A DNA stretch of 64,000 bases. It comes from Nymphaea colorata. Lineage: Eukaryota; Streptophyta; Magnoliopsida; Nymphaeales; Nymphaeaceae. The position numbers were made by a program, and so were the translations under genes. Of this stretch, positions 1-12,478 are shown one piece after another. Position 1 is the stretch's first letter. Each line of letters starts with the position of its first letter. The notes below the pieces were generated by a model. The model was not told the origin of the DNA, did not search any database, and was given only the letters and a program-made list of their open reading frames with translations. Where the stretch lies: assembly GCF_008831285.2 (NCBI RefSeq), contig NC_045140.1, positions 3,513,528 through 3,577,527 of the forward strand. Reading direction: 5' to 3'.

Positions 1-1571
1 ATCTTCTGTAAGTAAACAAGCTTAAGTTCCGCATTCCAGACGTCTACCAGTTTTGAGTGATGTGGAGGAAACCCATTGTCAGAGCGAGAGGCCGAAACTC
101 ATTTCCCCACATTTTTTCATCTTTGAGGTTGTCACCCAGAGTATCATACTTGTCACTATTTGTAGTTCAAAAGTTCGGTGCCCATGAAAAAATATGAAGA
201 CCAAAAAGGCTCGACTGTTCGCCCAGTTATGCTACGCCCCTTCTGTAGTTTCTTTTAACATCAAAATTTTAGAGTATGTGTATACCAAAGAATTAAACAC
301 TCAAAATAAGCTTGATTACGCCATGGAAATTAGTTTAGGAAACAAAGTTTTGTTAATAATTCATGGAGTTCGTGGTTTTAGTATTCATTCCAGAAAAATA
401 TTCGTTGATTAATATAAAATGAAGGGAAACTGGTAAGCCCTCGATCTTGATTCATTTTTTATCATATAAATTAAAGAAGCAGAGAGTGGCAGTCATGGAG
501 GTTGAGGATGATGTCAAACACCCCTGGATTTGATCACGTCCCAAGAAAAATAATATCACAAAGTCATTTTATGGGCTTTGAGGCTGCACGTAGACCAAGA
601 ACTTTTCCTGGTGCACAATTTGAGAAAACCCTATCCAACCAGCCGCCTTCTTATTAATTCAAAGAATAAAGCGCAAGATGTTTTAAGCAAATAACTTTTT
701 GGGAGAGAATTTCATAAAACTGCCTGACGATTGAAAACATAAATGTCTGATATAAAGCAATGAAAGAATTCATAAGCTTTTTGTCCTTTTAAAATAAGTA
801 TTGTCGAAACCTTATATGAAAAATTAATATTTTAGAGTTGTTTTGTAAATGGAATATTTCATCAGTGTTTTATGAATCAACCTTAGAGACTTTCATGAAT
901 TTACTTCAAAGTAGATTTATGAAATATTCACAAAATGTTATAATTGCCAAATGATCACTTAATGAAACATGTTATACATTATGATTTATGACCCTGGACA
1001 TATTATAAGTTAAAATTTAACAAAATGCCTTAATTGGTTAAGTGGAAGACCCCTCACATGTAAGGGCAAAAGTGGTGCTCCAGAACATATACTTACAAAA
1101 TAATGAAAATGACTTTCAAGTTATAATGTAAGACTTTTATGGGCATAACACGAAATCAAGATCTTCTATAAGGTTGTGTTTGATAGCCTCAAATGAAATC
1201 GGAGATGTGAGGTTGCATTAAAAGGTGTGCTTTGAAAGGTGTGCTTTGAAAGAACTTCGTTTAAATAGACAGAGGATCTCAATAGCATAGATTTGAAAGC
1301 GATACTACATTTTAAAAACGATGGATTTAAAGTCGAATGGAGGAGAGGTCTGACCTTAAATCCATAAATTCGAGATCCAAGATCTCATATCACCACAGAT
1401 CTGAGATTTGCGGTCAAAACAAACACAAGCTAAAGGTCCCATTGAATGCAATACTCATTTGGGATTTCTGTTCTAGTTCCAATTATATATCTGCCTCATT
1501 TATATATTCATCCCCAACATCTGCCAGAACTTGTGACTGCATATTGCCTCTTCTTGCGCTAAGGAGCATAG
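1..1571. other. gene-free AT-rich stretch
   Basis: I see no gene here: frames are short and carry no recognisable protein motif. The piece around 810-990, with its repeated pattern of tttatgaat and tcatgaattt, resembles similar stretches near 5310-5410, 40430-40500, 41330-41460 and 57560-57640, so it is probably a decayed dispersed repeat. Confidence 0.5.
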
Positions 1572-1576
1572 TATAA

Positions 1577-1740
1577 CTAGTAGAGCTGGTGAGTCGGTGA
1601 AAGCCCAGTGTTGAATTCATTTGGTATCAAATTGAGAGGACTTTTATGCTATTTTCTCCTAAAAGGACAGGTCGGCTGACCTAGATGTTTGTCCACTAAC
1701 ACTGCCATCTTTTTCTTAGGAAAATGATTACTCCGAGTTT
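1577..1740 (+). repeat. tRNA-derived SINE-like piece
   Basis: The start (about 1577-1620) has a box-A-like tagagctggtgagtcgg followed about 25 bases later by a box-B-like gttgaattca, the order and spacing of a Pol III internal promoter. The same layout is seen near 36128-36180 and, on the minus strand, near 18360-18465 and 37530-37600. No intact tRNA fold is present, so this is read as a SINE head. The far end is not defined. Confidence 0.35.
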
Positions 1741-1771
1741 TCGAGACTTCAATAAGACTTGACAGTGATAA

Positions 1772-1957
1772 GGACAGAGCCAGAAATTCATGAGGAGCCC
1801 GAATTAAAGTTTCTACATTTTAAGAGGGGCCAAAATATTATTTTTAAAAATTTTTATATAGAACAAGTGAAATTTTTTAAATTTTGCATGCAATTTTTTT
1901 AAAATTTTTTTTAAGAGGGGCAAGGTCCCTTCCAGCCCTCTTTGGCTCCACCCCTGG
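1772..1957 (-). mobile_element. short non-autonomous element with ggagcca/tggctc termini (family B)
   Basis: The element is about 186 bp, very AT-rich inside and without coding capacity. Its ends are inverted: it begins ggacagagccag and ends ctggctcca-type sequence followed by cccctgg. The interior on the minus strand aligns with 7318-7496 and 58165-58362 through shared blocks such as tagaaactttaatt and ttatataaaaa. Three diverged copies with matching ends indicate a MITE-like family. I could not find a convincing target-site duplication. Confidence 0.55.
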
Positions 1958-2178
1958 ACAACGGGTTGGATGGCCGACCGGACCCAGTTAATGCGAACCA
2001 GGTTCGAACCAACCTTCTGTCGGGCCACATGCAACTGTGGGAAACAATAGAGATGGGACGGGAGACGCAGCCCAGGCAAGCTCGGATGCGATGGATTTTA
2101 GCAATGGAATATACCCTTTGCGACAGTTTTTAGCAATACAATTTTTTTTTAAAAAAAAGCCATCTGATTAGGTTACAG

Positions 2179-2180
<2 letters not shown>

Positions 2181-2237
<57 letters not shown>
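2181..2237. repeat. (AT)n microsatellite
   Basis: An uninterrupted TA/AT dinucleotide run of about 57 bases. Confidence 0.97.
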
Positions 2238-2240
<3 letters not shown>

Positions 2241-2890
2241 TGAAGGCATTTTGTTCCATCCAAATTTTTCATTCCCATTGACTGACTCTAAATCCGATAA
2301 TAGAAGGAAACCTTGCGCTTAAGTTTGAAGTCGTCAAAAGCAGAGTAATTAAAATTGGCAAGGCAAGAATTCTTTTCTTTGCCGAACCCGACGAAGAAGC
2401 CGTTTAGCAGCATGACTTGCCTTGAAATTTCCACGCAGTTTCTTCGAATCAAGGAATCATCCCCGCAGCGAAGAGATTCCATCTCGCTAGGTCAAAGCCA
2501 ATAATAGTTCAGGCCGCATCCCCACCCTACAAAAGCATATTCCTCTTTCAATCAGACTTCCTCATACATATAGGAAAGTTGGTGACAGCCCGTATCATTT
2601 GGGTAACGGACAAAAACCAGACCCATTTAATTCTTAAAATATTGTTTTTTGTAATCTAACCTTATACATATGATCTTAAGTGTGATTTGGCGAGAAACAC
2701 ATATATATTACGTTAATAGTTTTCTTACCTAACATCAAAACTTTGATAGTAGAAAGATCATTCTTTTTTAAGAAAATGACTTGAATTGAAGCATGATTTA
2801 TATTTTCATAAATGCAATAAAAGGTTCACATTTTATTTAAAACACTTTTCAACATGACTTTAAGAAGTATGGTATTTATTCCCTATCCAA

Positions 2891-2893
<3 letters not shown>
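2238..2893. other. gene-free stretch between AT microsatellites
   Basis: Nothing recognisable. The 64-codon minus-strand frame at 2288-2482 has no family signature. Confidence 0.4.

Positions 2894-2987
<94 letters not shown>
2894..2987. repeat. (AT)n microsatellite
   Basis: An uninterrupted AT run of about 94 bases. It produces false Tyr-Ile open frames on both strands (2854-3108 and 2860-3189). Confidence 0.97.
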
Positions 2988-2989
<2 letters not shown>

Positions 2990-5900
2990 ATACGATCTTC
3001 CACTGGTCTACACATTGCTGGTTTAACTTCCTTTTCAATGACTTTCATTGTGAAAGCAAAAGTTGCAGACATTTTCCTTCTTGTGATATATATAAGACAT
3101 ATACATAATGGCCGGACCCATGGAGAGCTTTCGTGCTTTGTGTTTCCGGCGTTGGAGTGACTCGGAAGTTGATAATGACGAAAACCCAAGTTGAATTACT
3201 GGTTTTCTTTGGATCCAATCGTTTGTCTTAAGAGCCATGACTTCTTGTCAATCTTGACCAAACTGGTTAATTAATTTCAAATTATAATGTGTGGAATGAA
3301 TTGTATGTTCATTTTTTATATTCAACTGGAAAAAAGGAACTTAACAAAAACTAACAAACAAATATTATGCTCTTCAATGGAATCCATATTACATATGTAG
3401 ACTATAAGATTTTAATAATTTTATGCTTCTTTGGTCTTTGATTTGAACCATATGATAATCTATCCGCTATTGACTTCATTTCATTAGCTAACATCCAAAA
3501 ATCTCTTGTGGAATCCTTTGGTTTCTTGGATCTTTTCACAAAGCCGATTTTTTTTTTCTAATAAATGTTGGTGATTTTGGAAAACTCCAAATTGTTTCGG
3601 TTTGGTCCGATTAAACTGGTTTTCATAGTCTGGATTTGATATTCGAGTGCTTATTTTAACAGCATTGACTTAAAAAGAGGTCTTCATAACAAGAAGTCCT
3701 GAGGTGATGCCGACCTCACTTTGGCCTCTTTTGAATGGACGCTCAATTTTACCTTAGACACTTTCCTGCCGTCCTCTTTCTTCCGGCGGCCTTGTTTGAC
3801 ACGGTGACTCATTAACGCGTGACTAAGTCTGGGCATCAGATGGTACTATTATTTTTATTTAATAATAATATATATTTTATTATTAAAAATATTTTATATT
3901 TAATTTTTTTATTTTATATTTTTTTTTTATTTTAGCCGGATAGAGCTTGGGCTCGAGTTTCAGGCATCGGGCTAAGACGGAGATCTGGTTTCCGGTTTCA
4001 GACCCGATGCCCAGGCCTCGGTGATCTATGGGACTTGGAGGACTCTTGGGCTCATTATCCTTCTTCTCTAGGACTATCTATAAAGCCCATGACATTTAAT
4101 GAGGTTTGCTTTAATTCGTTAAGTGAATTGTAAAGGGCCGTTTAATTTGTTAATAGGAAAGCTGCGGTTAAAAAAAAGTGTTTTATAGATGTGTTCCAAA
4201 AAAGAGGCAAAAATAATACAAAAAGACAAAATGAAAGCAATATTTGATTACATAAGTGATATAAATAAAAACATTATATGTTATTGAACAAAAACTCTAG
4301 AAAAAAATGAAAACTGAGTTAGAAAAATTAAATCAAGTAAAGATATGTAGACATTACTGAAATGTTTATGTAACTTAATTTGGAAGCAATTAAGAAGCCA
4401 ACTATCCGGCCACCAAACACGTTTTCAAACGAGTGAAAAAAGTCGCAGGGGAAAATGTCTCACTTTGTCCACCGGAGTTTGGTTTTTTTCCTGAACATTT
4501 TCCCTTCAGAAGGTGACTTTTTGGTCTTAATCTCAAATATAAGCCTCGTATTTCTAATTTTGTGTCATATGAGCGCGAGCGTGATATATACGAACTTGAG
4601 TTCTATTTTACTGAGAACTGTAAAATAAACGCCTACCTTTGCCATTGCCCATTTTAACTTTAGCGCAAGTATAAATTAGTTAGGATTAAAAAGATAAGTA
4701 AAGTCCTTTCTTAAATCAATATAAAATTACTTTTAAACTTGAAAACTTTCACGGTTTTTATGTAACACGACATAATAACAGGAGGATACCAAAAAATTAC
4801 TAAATTCTTTGTAATTTTTGAGGCCGACTTCAATACAAAGCAAGTTGTTTATTATGGCTTTTTATCTGCGACGGCATACAACAAACTTACACATTGACAT
4901 CTATTCGACTTTTCTTTGCAAGAACAATACCAAAATCTCGGGTGCGTTTTAAACTTTTGCTAGTAACATTAGATGCATGTTTTAATGTTTTCTTCTTTTA
5001 TTCTTTTACATCGATGTGACTCAAAATTCAGCAAAACCTTAATCTATAGATATCTTCACTGATGATTCTCATATTATGTTATTTATAGACCACATTACAG
5101 ACCCCAAATTTCAAACTTTTCGGACTATGAGGACAAACATGACTCGAACATAATGCAATGAGACAAAAAAAAAATGTCAAAAAGAAGAATCCTAAGAAAA
5201 GAAATTCCTTGATTATTCTACTTCTGATCAATTTCGAGAAAACAGACAATTAACCGTCTTGTTCCATTGACCTAACTCTTGTTTATAAGAAGTCAACTTG
5301 GCAGTAGTAGTAACACTTTATGAATATTCCATGATTGAAGCAAATTCATGGAGCACTGGAACATGTATTCTATGAATTTACCTCAATCTTTACCATTAAT
5401 GTCATTGGTTTGTTCTCAACTTATATAACAATTTTTTGTAAATTGGTTTTTTAATAAAAAGTGGGCAGCCTATCCTCCAGCTGGGTTGGTTTCGGAATTG
5501 ACCTCAATCTTTAGGTCAAATTCATGGAATGCGGTGTTGGGTATTAGCCAAGTCGCCCATTCGAATCCAAGGTTGATATTTTGCTGTAAAAGTCGAAGCA
5601 GACAATATAAAAAATGTAGCTGATTTACCTGACAAGCCAGTGATAGTCCGGTCGTCGGTACTATTTATATGAACACTATTCCCTTGAGCCTTATGGGGCG
5701 GAGTGCCGCATCAAATTGAAGGTGCATTGTCCCCACACCCATACTCCGATCCGATAGCAAGAGGAAGGGGAAGCTTGACTTCTTGTGCCAAATTGATCAT
5801 TCAATTTAAAAGAAAATCAAGAAGCAATCAGATGTGATATCAAAGTTAAAGAAATTATAAGATTATGCCAAAAGCAAAAAAAAAAAAAAAAGGTATAGGA

Positions 5901-7317
5901 AGAACATTTCACAATCTTTATTTCATCACCATAAGGGCCCATTTGAATACGTGAAACTAAATTTCCAGGCTTTAAAACTGTTTGGTATTTAGTACCAAGT
6001 ACTTTTTGTTTAATTTTTATATCACCTTTCATTTATTCCATTTGTTTGATTTCATGGAACTTTTGATTCAGCATTGAATTTCTGTATTAGGTGGACCTTT
6101 AATGTCAATACTAAAGTTCAATAACGGCTCTAAAACTTCGGGCACTGAAGTTTTATGTTTGTTTGTAACTAAAATTTTCCACGGAATGTAAACTAAAGTT
6201 TCAGCTCTACAGTAAAGTTTTCATATATTACACATTAAATCTGCTAGAAATAAAGTTCTTCCATATGTTCAAACGTGCCTAAAGATTAATGAACCCGCAA
6301 TAAAAATAAAAAAAAAGCATTCGAATGATTTATCATAAACTGTAGACTCAATTGAAAATACTAGAAAATACGAAGCCATGGTGCCTTTTTACAGAAAGGT
6401 AATTAGCATACATGTCCTTTTCTGTGGTCCTTTCATCAATCGAATTTGAAATTTTTTTGAAACTGAAATTGAAAAACGAGAGTTCGAAACAATAGTTGAA
6501 TACAAGAGTTGTAAACAAGAGAGAGGAGATTCAAATGTGGGAGATGTTGGATCTTGCACCTCTAGCCATCCCTAGTACTCTCATGTTTTATTTTATTTTA
6601 TTTTTTATTTTTTCAACGATAAATTTTTAATTTTTAATCATATAATAGTATTCAATATCTGACAGATTTTGTGTGTGTGTGCGCATGTATCAAACGGTGT
6701 ATTGTGAGAGGTTAGACGATGGACCGAGAATGTTAAGAATCATACACACATACACATACACATACCAGCTATTTCATATGAAGTATGAAGGGAGAGAGAA
6801 AGAGAGAGATGACCAGCTGTAATCAACTATTCATATTTTAGAATTTTTTAATTTAACTGGCATTGACCCAAAAAATATTTCAAAAGACTCCCCTACCACC
6901 TTTTGCACTCTATGACAACTCTTTTATTTGACCATTTCAAATTTGGAGGTCGGGGCCAGGCTGTGCCGAACCCCGAATGGTAGAAGGGGTTTGGTGTCCG
7001 AACCAAGTCAATATTCCAACCTCAAGGCGTTTCATTCTTTTTTAGTCCCAAATGCCCGAGATATGCTTGCTTAATCTAAAAAACTGCACAAAGCGGGATA
7101 CTTTGAAGAGGTCAAAACCCTTATTCTTTTCTCTATCGTCGAAGTCTAAAGCTGCTTCGAGACCTCAGTAAAAATGGTACATCCATCAATTAGAGTTATT
7201 GTTTGGATGTTCGGAAGAGTTAGTGCCCATGAGAATCGAACTGATCGGATTTTCATTGACTTGTCAGTCTGACAGCTATAGGAAAAGAAAACATGGAATA
7301 GACAGGGACAAAGGGAA
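2988..7317. other. gene-free, repeat-derived stretch
   Basis: No gene is supported. A possible SINE piece lies at about 5540-5800: agccaagtcgcccattcgaatcc looks like box A plus box B. A gypsy/MITE-type AT-rich core is at 3840-3935, a short GT run at about 6671-6680 and ca-rich repeats at 6743-6765. The remainder is AT-rich and featureless to the eye. Confidence 0.4.
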
Positions 7318-7496
7318 GGGGGTCCGCATGGGCTCTGGCCCCACCTCAAATTTTTTTTTTAAAAGATTTACATATAAATTACAGAAAATTTTGTTTGTCT
7401 TATATAAAAATTTTGAAAAATGATATTTCTGCTCGTGTCAAAACTTAGAAACTTTAATTGGGTCTCCTTAAAAATTTCTGGCTCCACCCCTGGGAA
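7318..7496 (+). mobile_element. family B short terminal-repeat element, second copy
   Basis: It starts around gggctctggccccacc and ends ttctggctccacccctggg. The interior shares ttagaaactttaatt and a run of (a/t)n with the copies at 1772-1957 (opposite strand) and 58165-58362. It is non-coding and AT-rich. Confidence 0.55.
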
Positions 7497-8440
7497 TAGA
7501 TATCCATAAATAATTGATCCACATGAAAATGCAAACAACAATCCATTGAACATTAAAAGTACTCATGAAACCTTGAAGCTCAAGAATCAAGGACGCATAT
7601 CATATTGCAAAAATGACGGGAAACAGCAAAGTTTTCTCGCAAAAATCGGCCTCTTATCCCAGCGTGATTATCGATCCCTCGTGGCGGGCCTTATATTTTC
7701 TCATCAAACAGCGGATTTCTTGGTAGACAGAACATGGCCTTTGCGTCATCAAAGGTTGCTGAGATTGCAGGCTGAAGGGAATTATCTGTGGAAACATTAC
7801 ATGTTCTTATGTAAAGACAAAGGAAAAGCACCCAACAAACATTATCCAAAATAAAAGCTTCGGATGTAGGAAAATTTTTCTCCGGAAAAAAATTTCGCCA
7901 CGGCGCATAGCTTCACCTCTTGAGGTAGCGTATACTTTGAATAAAGTTTGATGAGAAATTTTATTAGGTCTGTTTGTGGGCTTCATGCAATTTGTGCATG
8001 AAGTCTTCTCTAGACAAAACTGCAATTCTTTTTTAAGAGGAATCATGTCAGGTTTTTCTTAATTATATAAACGCAATTCAATATGTTATAGGCAAGTCAT
8101 AGCTACAAATATCGTTATCGGGTTTTTATGAGCGAGGTTTCTTGAGTATTTTCCGGTAAAGTCTTCTTGAGGATTTTCTTTTTTTTTTTTTAAATAAAAA
8201 TATTGTGTAAACATACAATAAATGAGAAACTAATCACAAGATATAAAAAAGATCTACATTAAAATGATAAAAATGATAAAGTAGTATTGACTTGAAACAA
8301 TCATACATGGAAATTGGTTGGAAGTATTGAGAATTGTAACGGATGGAGCAAGGCAGCTGCAATAATTGAAACATTGACTTCTTCCTGCTATAAGAAAGAA
8401 AAGAAAATAAAAACTTCCACTGTATGTCTTAAAATTTTTC
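7497..8440. other. gene-free stretch
   Basis: The 102-codon frame at 7546-7854 has no recognisable motif and no splice or promoter context. I see nothing else here. Confidence 0.35.
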
Positions 8441-9249
8441 AGGGGCGTTTGGATGATACCCACATCCAATCCAGTTTTTTAATGAGTTTCAAAAATTTAG
8501 AGCACTTCAAAATCTGGTTTTGTACCAAAACCATGTTTCGCCTCCAAAACCACTTTTTGAAAGTGTTTGAATGACAAGAAAATGCTGTTTTGTAAAAACT
8601 GGGTTTTCAAAAAACAGTGTTTTCACATAAGGATGAAAAACCTGGACCCTGGTCATCCAACCATGTAAAGTAGGTTTTTAAAAATTCATTAAAAAACCAA
8701 GTTTTAACTATAGCCACAAATAAAGTTTCAGATTTTTAAATGGCGAGGTTTTTTTCGGGTATAATACGGCAAGCTTAAAAAAAACGAGAAAACAATGAGA
8801 AAAATATGATAAATTTTTAAATTTTTAAAAAACTAAAAATAGAAGAAAAGAAAATAAGTGAGAAAATAATAACACAAACGTCGAAAGATAAGTAGATTTG
8901 CAACAAATAAAACATAGAAAATGAAAACAACTTTTTGGCATTAAAAAATGAAAAACATGAAAAATAAAAAAAGTGAAAAAACACAAAAACACTCGCTTTT
9001 TCGTTTTTAACATTTTTTTCAAAAAACTCGTTTTTTTAAAGTTATAAATGGCATTTAATTGTTTTTTTTTCACATTTTTTTTGAAAATAACGCGATTTTT
9101 GTGAGTATGATTTTAACAAAACCTTGTTTTGTGAAACCAAGTTTTAAAGTTTGATTTTGATAGCACTTCTGAAAACCTGGTTTTGGATGCAAAACAATTA
9201 GGTTTTGCATCCAAAGCCTCTTTTAGAGTGTCATCTAAACACCCCCTTA
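8441..9249. mobile_element. about 0.8-kb non-autonomous terminal-inverted-repeat element
   Basis: The left end aggggcgtttggatga (8441-8456) is the imperfect inverse of the right end tcatctaaacacccccttaa (9231-9250). Next to the left end is aatttttc and next to the right end is aatatttc, an 8-base near-match that would fit an hAT-type target duplication. The interior is AT-rich with repeated aaaacc/ggtttt words (for example near 8590-8700 and 9110-9200) and has no transposase. The class assignment rests on the 8-base flank only. Confidence 0.5.
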
Positions 9250-9844
9250 ATATTTCCAATTCCCCACAAGGTTATTATTCTTTTCTTCAAATTCACGCCT
9301 CCTAATTAATTGTGATAGATCCGTTAGTCTCTGAAAGTTGATCTATTAAGACATTCTTTCGTTTGCTACTTTTACTATGGCTAGTTGTGTATTGAGCTCA
9401 TCAGGGTGATGTTGCTTTCCAAAAATATCACGTCATTCTATTCAAGTGATTCATCTCTTTCTCCTTTGTATGTTTGCTCATGAACTTTAGTGAGGAATAA
9501 TAGTGTATTGAATTTTCAACGACTTTTAGCCTATGAATATGGAAAAGATATGTATCTTTACATTCATCTGGTAACAATCTCGAGGAGAAGAAGACAAGGA
9601 AACGAAAGACTCGGAACTTTTGTCCTCATTAGAAATTCAGAAGCCCAAGATTGCAATTCAGGTTAAGTTTCATTGTCCGCGGTCATGAAATCGAGGTTCG
9701 GTTTTCAGCAAGAAGGATCTGAAATACCTTGTTTGAGAACCCCAAGAACTTGGCATGGGAGAGAACACACAACACATTCAGGTTCTTGGATCAATGAACG
9801 GTCCTTTGGTTCATCGATGAGGATGTAAACTAGCATCAGGTTTT
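9250..9844. other. gene-free stretch
   Basis: No coding or repeat signature was recognised before the tandem array begins. Confidence 0.35.
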
Positions 9845-10340
9845 GCTTTGGAACTAAGTTCTAAGGAGCTTAGCATATTTGGTCGGCATGGCGGGCAGAT
9901 GGAAGCCCGATTCTTAGTTCAATTTTCATGGGTGGTACTTGTTTAAACTGCAAACGATGTGCAATGCTTTGGAACTAAGTTCTAAGGAGCTTAACATATT
10001 TGGTCGGCATGGCGGGCAGATGGAAGCCCGATTCTTAGTTCAATTTTCATGGGTGGTACTTGTTTAAACTGCAAACGATAGATGTGCAATGCTTTGGAAC
10101 TAAGTTCTAAGGAGCTTAACATATTTGGTCGGCATGGCGGGCAGATGAAAGCCCGATTCTTAGTTCAATTTTCATGGGTGGTACTTGTTTAAACTGCAAA
10201 CGATAGATGTGCAATGCTTTGGAACTAAGTTCTAAGGAGCTTAGCATATTTAGTCGGCATGGCGGGCAGATGAAAGCCCGATTCTTAGTTCAATTTTCAT
10301 GGGTGGTACTTGTTTAAACTGCAAACGATAGATGTGCAAC
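9845..10340. repeat. tandem array, four copies of a 121-125 bp unit
   Basis: Copies begin with gctttggaactaagttc at 9845, 9966, 10091 and 10216 and end at 10340 with gatgtgcaa. Copy 1 is 121 bp because it lacks the four bases atag; the others are 125 bp. Only a few substitutions separate them (gcttagc versus gcttaac, ttggtc versus ttagtc, atggaag versus atgaaag), so the amplification is recent compared with the decayed elements around it. Each unit contains cgggcagatggaagcccg, a short potential stem-loop. There is no conserved open frame. Confidence 0.95.
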
Positions 10341-10903
10341 ACTCAAGTTAATGAGTGTAGTTCTCCCCAACCAGGTCTAGAAGTAGCCCTAAACTCGAAG
10401 GGTAGAGCGAAAGGCGGAGGGGTTTCGACTCTCCTATGAGGTATCTCCCCCTCATATTGGAACTAGAGCCAAACAGATCAGAAAACTTTTGTAAGACAAG
10501 CAACAAATCTCAAAGAGGTAAGGAGAGGGAAACACGGAGAGAGAGATACATCAGAGATGCTATTCTTGATTGTTGGGAGACCCATAATCGAATTATAAAA
10601 GGGAAGCGTTTATGTTCTAGATATAGAGCTTTTTGGTTCCTACAGTAAGAGTTTCCAATTGAAAGTCTGGGAGGAAGGGAAGAAGGCACGCATGGAAATG
10701 GCTATGTAATCTTATGGTACTCGCATAGGCAATTAAAACCCTAGTGAACAGTGATCATCATAAACTTTGATAATAGAAAGGTTTCTAAAGAACATGAGAA
10801 AAGGGAGGATCTTTTTTGGGTGAGTGGAAGCTGCCCTAAGCAGGGCCGAAGCCCTCTCCGTTCCCTTCGCCCCTAGTGTTCAGGGCTGCTTTAAGATGTA
10901 GGT
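10341..10903. other. gene-free stretch after the tandem array
   Basis: No supported gene; the 70-codon frame at 10436-10648 has no motif. Confidence 0.35.
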
Positions 10904-11265
10904 GTAGGGATATCAATATAATTGATTTGGATAAGATATCTTACTGAAGCATTCTGAAAAATTCGAATGTGGAAAAAAATAATATTTTATTAAAAAATCA
11001 TATCAAAATTCAGATTTAAGAAATGATTTCGATATACATAAATATCTTATCGCATTTGGATCAGATTTAGTTTTAAATAATATCCTATATCCAATACTCT
11101 TACATTGTGAAAATGGCAAGTTGAAAATTCATATTCAGGTTGTGAAATCAGATTTGAGATTCAAATTTAGATATGACTTTTCTTTGTTTGTATTTGAATC
11201 TGAATATCTAAAAGAATAGATATGGTTTAAAGGTATATATGCGATTCATATTTGACATCCTGATG
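10904..11265. mobile_element. AT-rich element ending in gggat(a/g)tcaa-type inverted ends (family C)
   Basis: It begins gtagggatatcaatata and ends atttgacatcctga, an imperfect terminal inverse. The inside consists of repeated words such as gatttgg, atatcttat, aattcaga and gaatctg. The same composition and the same right end (attgacatccc) occur at about 15660-16117 and 63400-63813. Non-coding. TIRs of this kind are common in plant non-autonomous DNA elements; the superfamily is not certain. Confidence 0.5.
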
Positions 11266-12246
11266 TTAGTGACCTTATGGTACACTCATCCACAGAAAAG
11301 AAACTAATGACAAGGTTTCACTGGCCCACCAGCCCAACCGGCTAAATCACAAGACCGTTTGGCGGGTGCAGGACGTTAAAGGGTCTTCATCAATCATAAG
11401 AGTCCTGCACTTGTGTATCGGTGGAGAAATGGACCTTTTCTCTGTGGCCGCACAATAGAACAAGGACGAGAGATGTCTGATAACATCAAGAGGAAGTGGA
11501 TTGAGCACGGCCTGCGTATCTGAATTGCGAGACGTTCATTCATCTTTGGTCTAAATCTGAATGCGCGACCTGAAAATAGCCATGGCACGTTCAGCTTTGA
11601 CAAGGACAGGCGTAGGGTGCGCACCATCTTGTGGCCACAAGAACTGGAAAACACAGTAATGGATGGACTAAGCAGATCGACTGTCGCGTGGTGCAGTAAC
11701 AGATTGACACATGGTAAGGGAAGAAGCAGATAACACGCAATGTCTACGTCCAGGTTGAATGTGATCGCTCCAGTCAAGGTAAACGTTGGTAAAATGTTCA
11801 AGGAATAAAAAGAATGAAAATGGTACATAACGAACAGCTCTGTTTCATCTCCAGGCATGATTAGAAAGCTATGGCACTGTGCTTGGAAGCAGCCACACAC
11901 ATCAACTTCATTAAGCTTCTCTTAGCAATCGATCTAATGGCGAGGCGTCGTTTAACTGATTTACGCCTAAAGTACCAGATTCCCAACGTCTCCCATCTTC
12001 AGTCAAGCAACAGGGAAAGACAGATAACAGCAATAGAAGCAAATTCATAATAAGGAGCATGACGTTAATTAGGAAAGGAGACACCAATCAGCACAGGTAT
12101 TTTAGCCATATCAAACAGGAAGCCGATAGTAGCCATCTTTATAATACCTTAAAAGTTTAGTTATCTAACTAAAATTGAGAGGAATTTTGAGGGACTTATA
12201 AAGGAGATGGTTTTTATCCCTTGTGAGGGATGAAACAAAGCTACAA
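11266..12246. other. gene-free stretch with an unexplained minus-strand frame
   Basis: A minus-strand frame of about 154 codons from its first internal ATG (within 11394-11900) is open but has no domain, no homologue I recognise and no promoter or splice context. It is not called as a gene. Confidence 0.3.
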
Positions 12247-12478
12247 GCCAGCCGGGTTGTTACAATCCCACATTATCGTTTTAAGCTTTTTCAGTATGTC
12301 TGCTTTTACCATTTTTCATTTTCTGTTTTAAAATGCTGACCAGAGGCCTGAGCCCGGTGTGGGATCCAGCCAGGTTTTTACAATCTCACATGATCATATG
12401 TGACCATTTTAAGCTTTTTCAGTATGTCTGCTTTTACGATTCCTCATTTCCTGTTTTAAGATGTTCGAAAGATCTCAT
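12247..12478. repeat. imperfect two-copy tandem duplication of about 119 bp
   Basis: Copy 1 (12247-12365) and copy 2 (12366 to about 12478) share ccagcc(g/a)ggtt, ttacaat(c)ccaca and a long identical block, ttttaagctttttcagtat plus gtctgcttttac. Copy 2 has a roughly 10-base insertion. The segment between them resembles plant LTR sequence (gaggcctgagcccggtgtgg). Confidence 0.7.

Noticed and set aside
1960-2035. Possible tRNA gene around ggttcgaacc (2000-2010)
   Set aside because: No matching acceptor or anticodon arms could be drawn around the T-loop-like word.
2854-3189. Open frames on both strands rich in Tyr-Ile
   Set aside because: They are translations of the AT microsatellite. The frames at 42316-42606 and 50904-51086 are rejected for the same reason.
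11394-11900. 168-codon minus-strand frame
   Set aside because: It begins at a GTG; from the first ATG it is about 154 codons with no motif, homologue or gene context. Compatible with a chance open frame.
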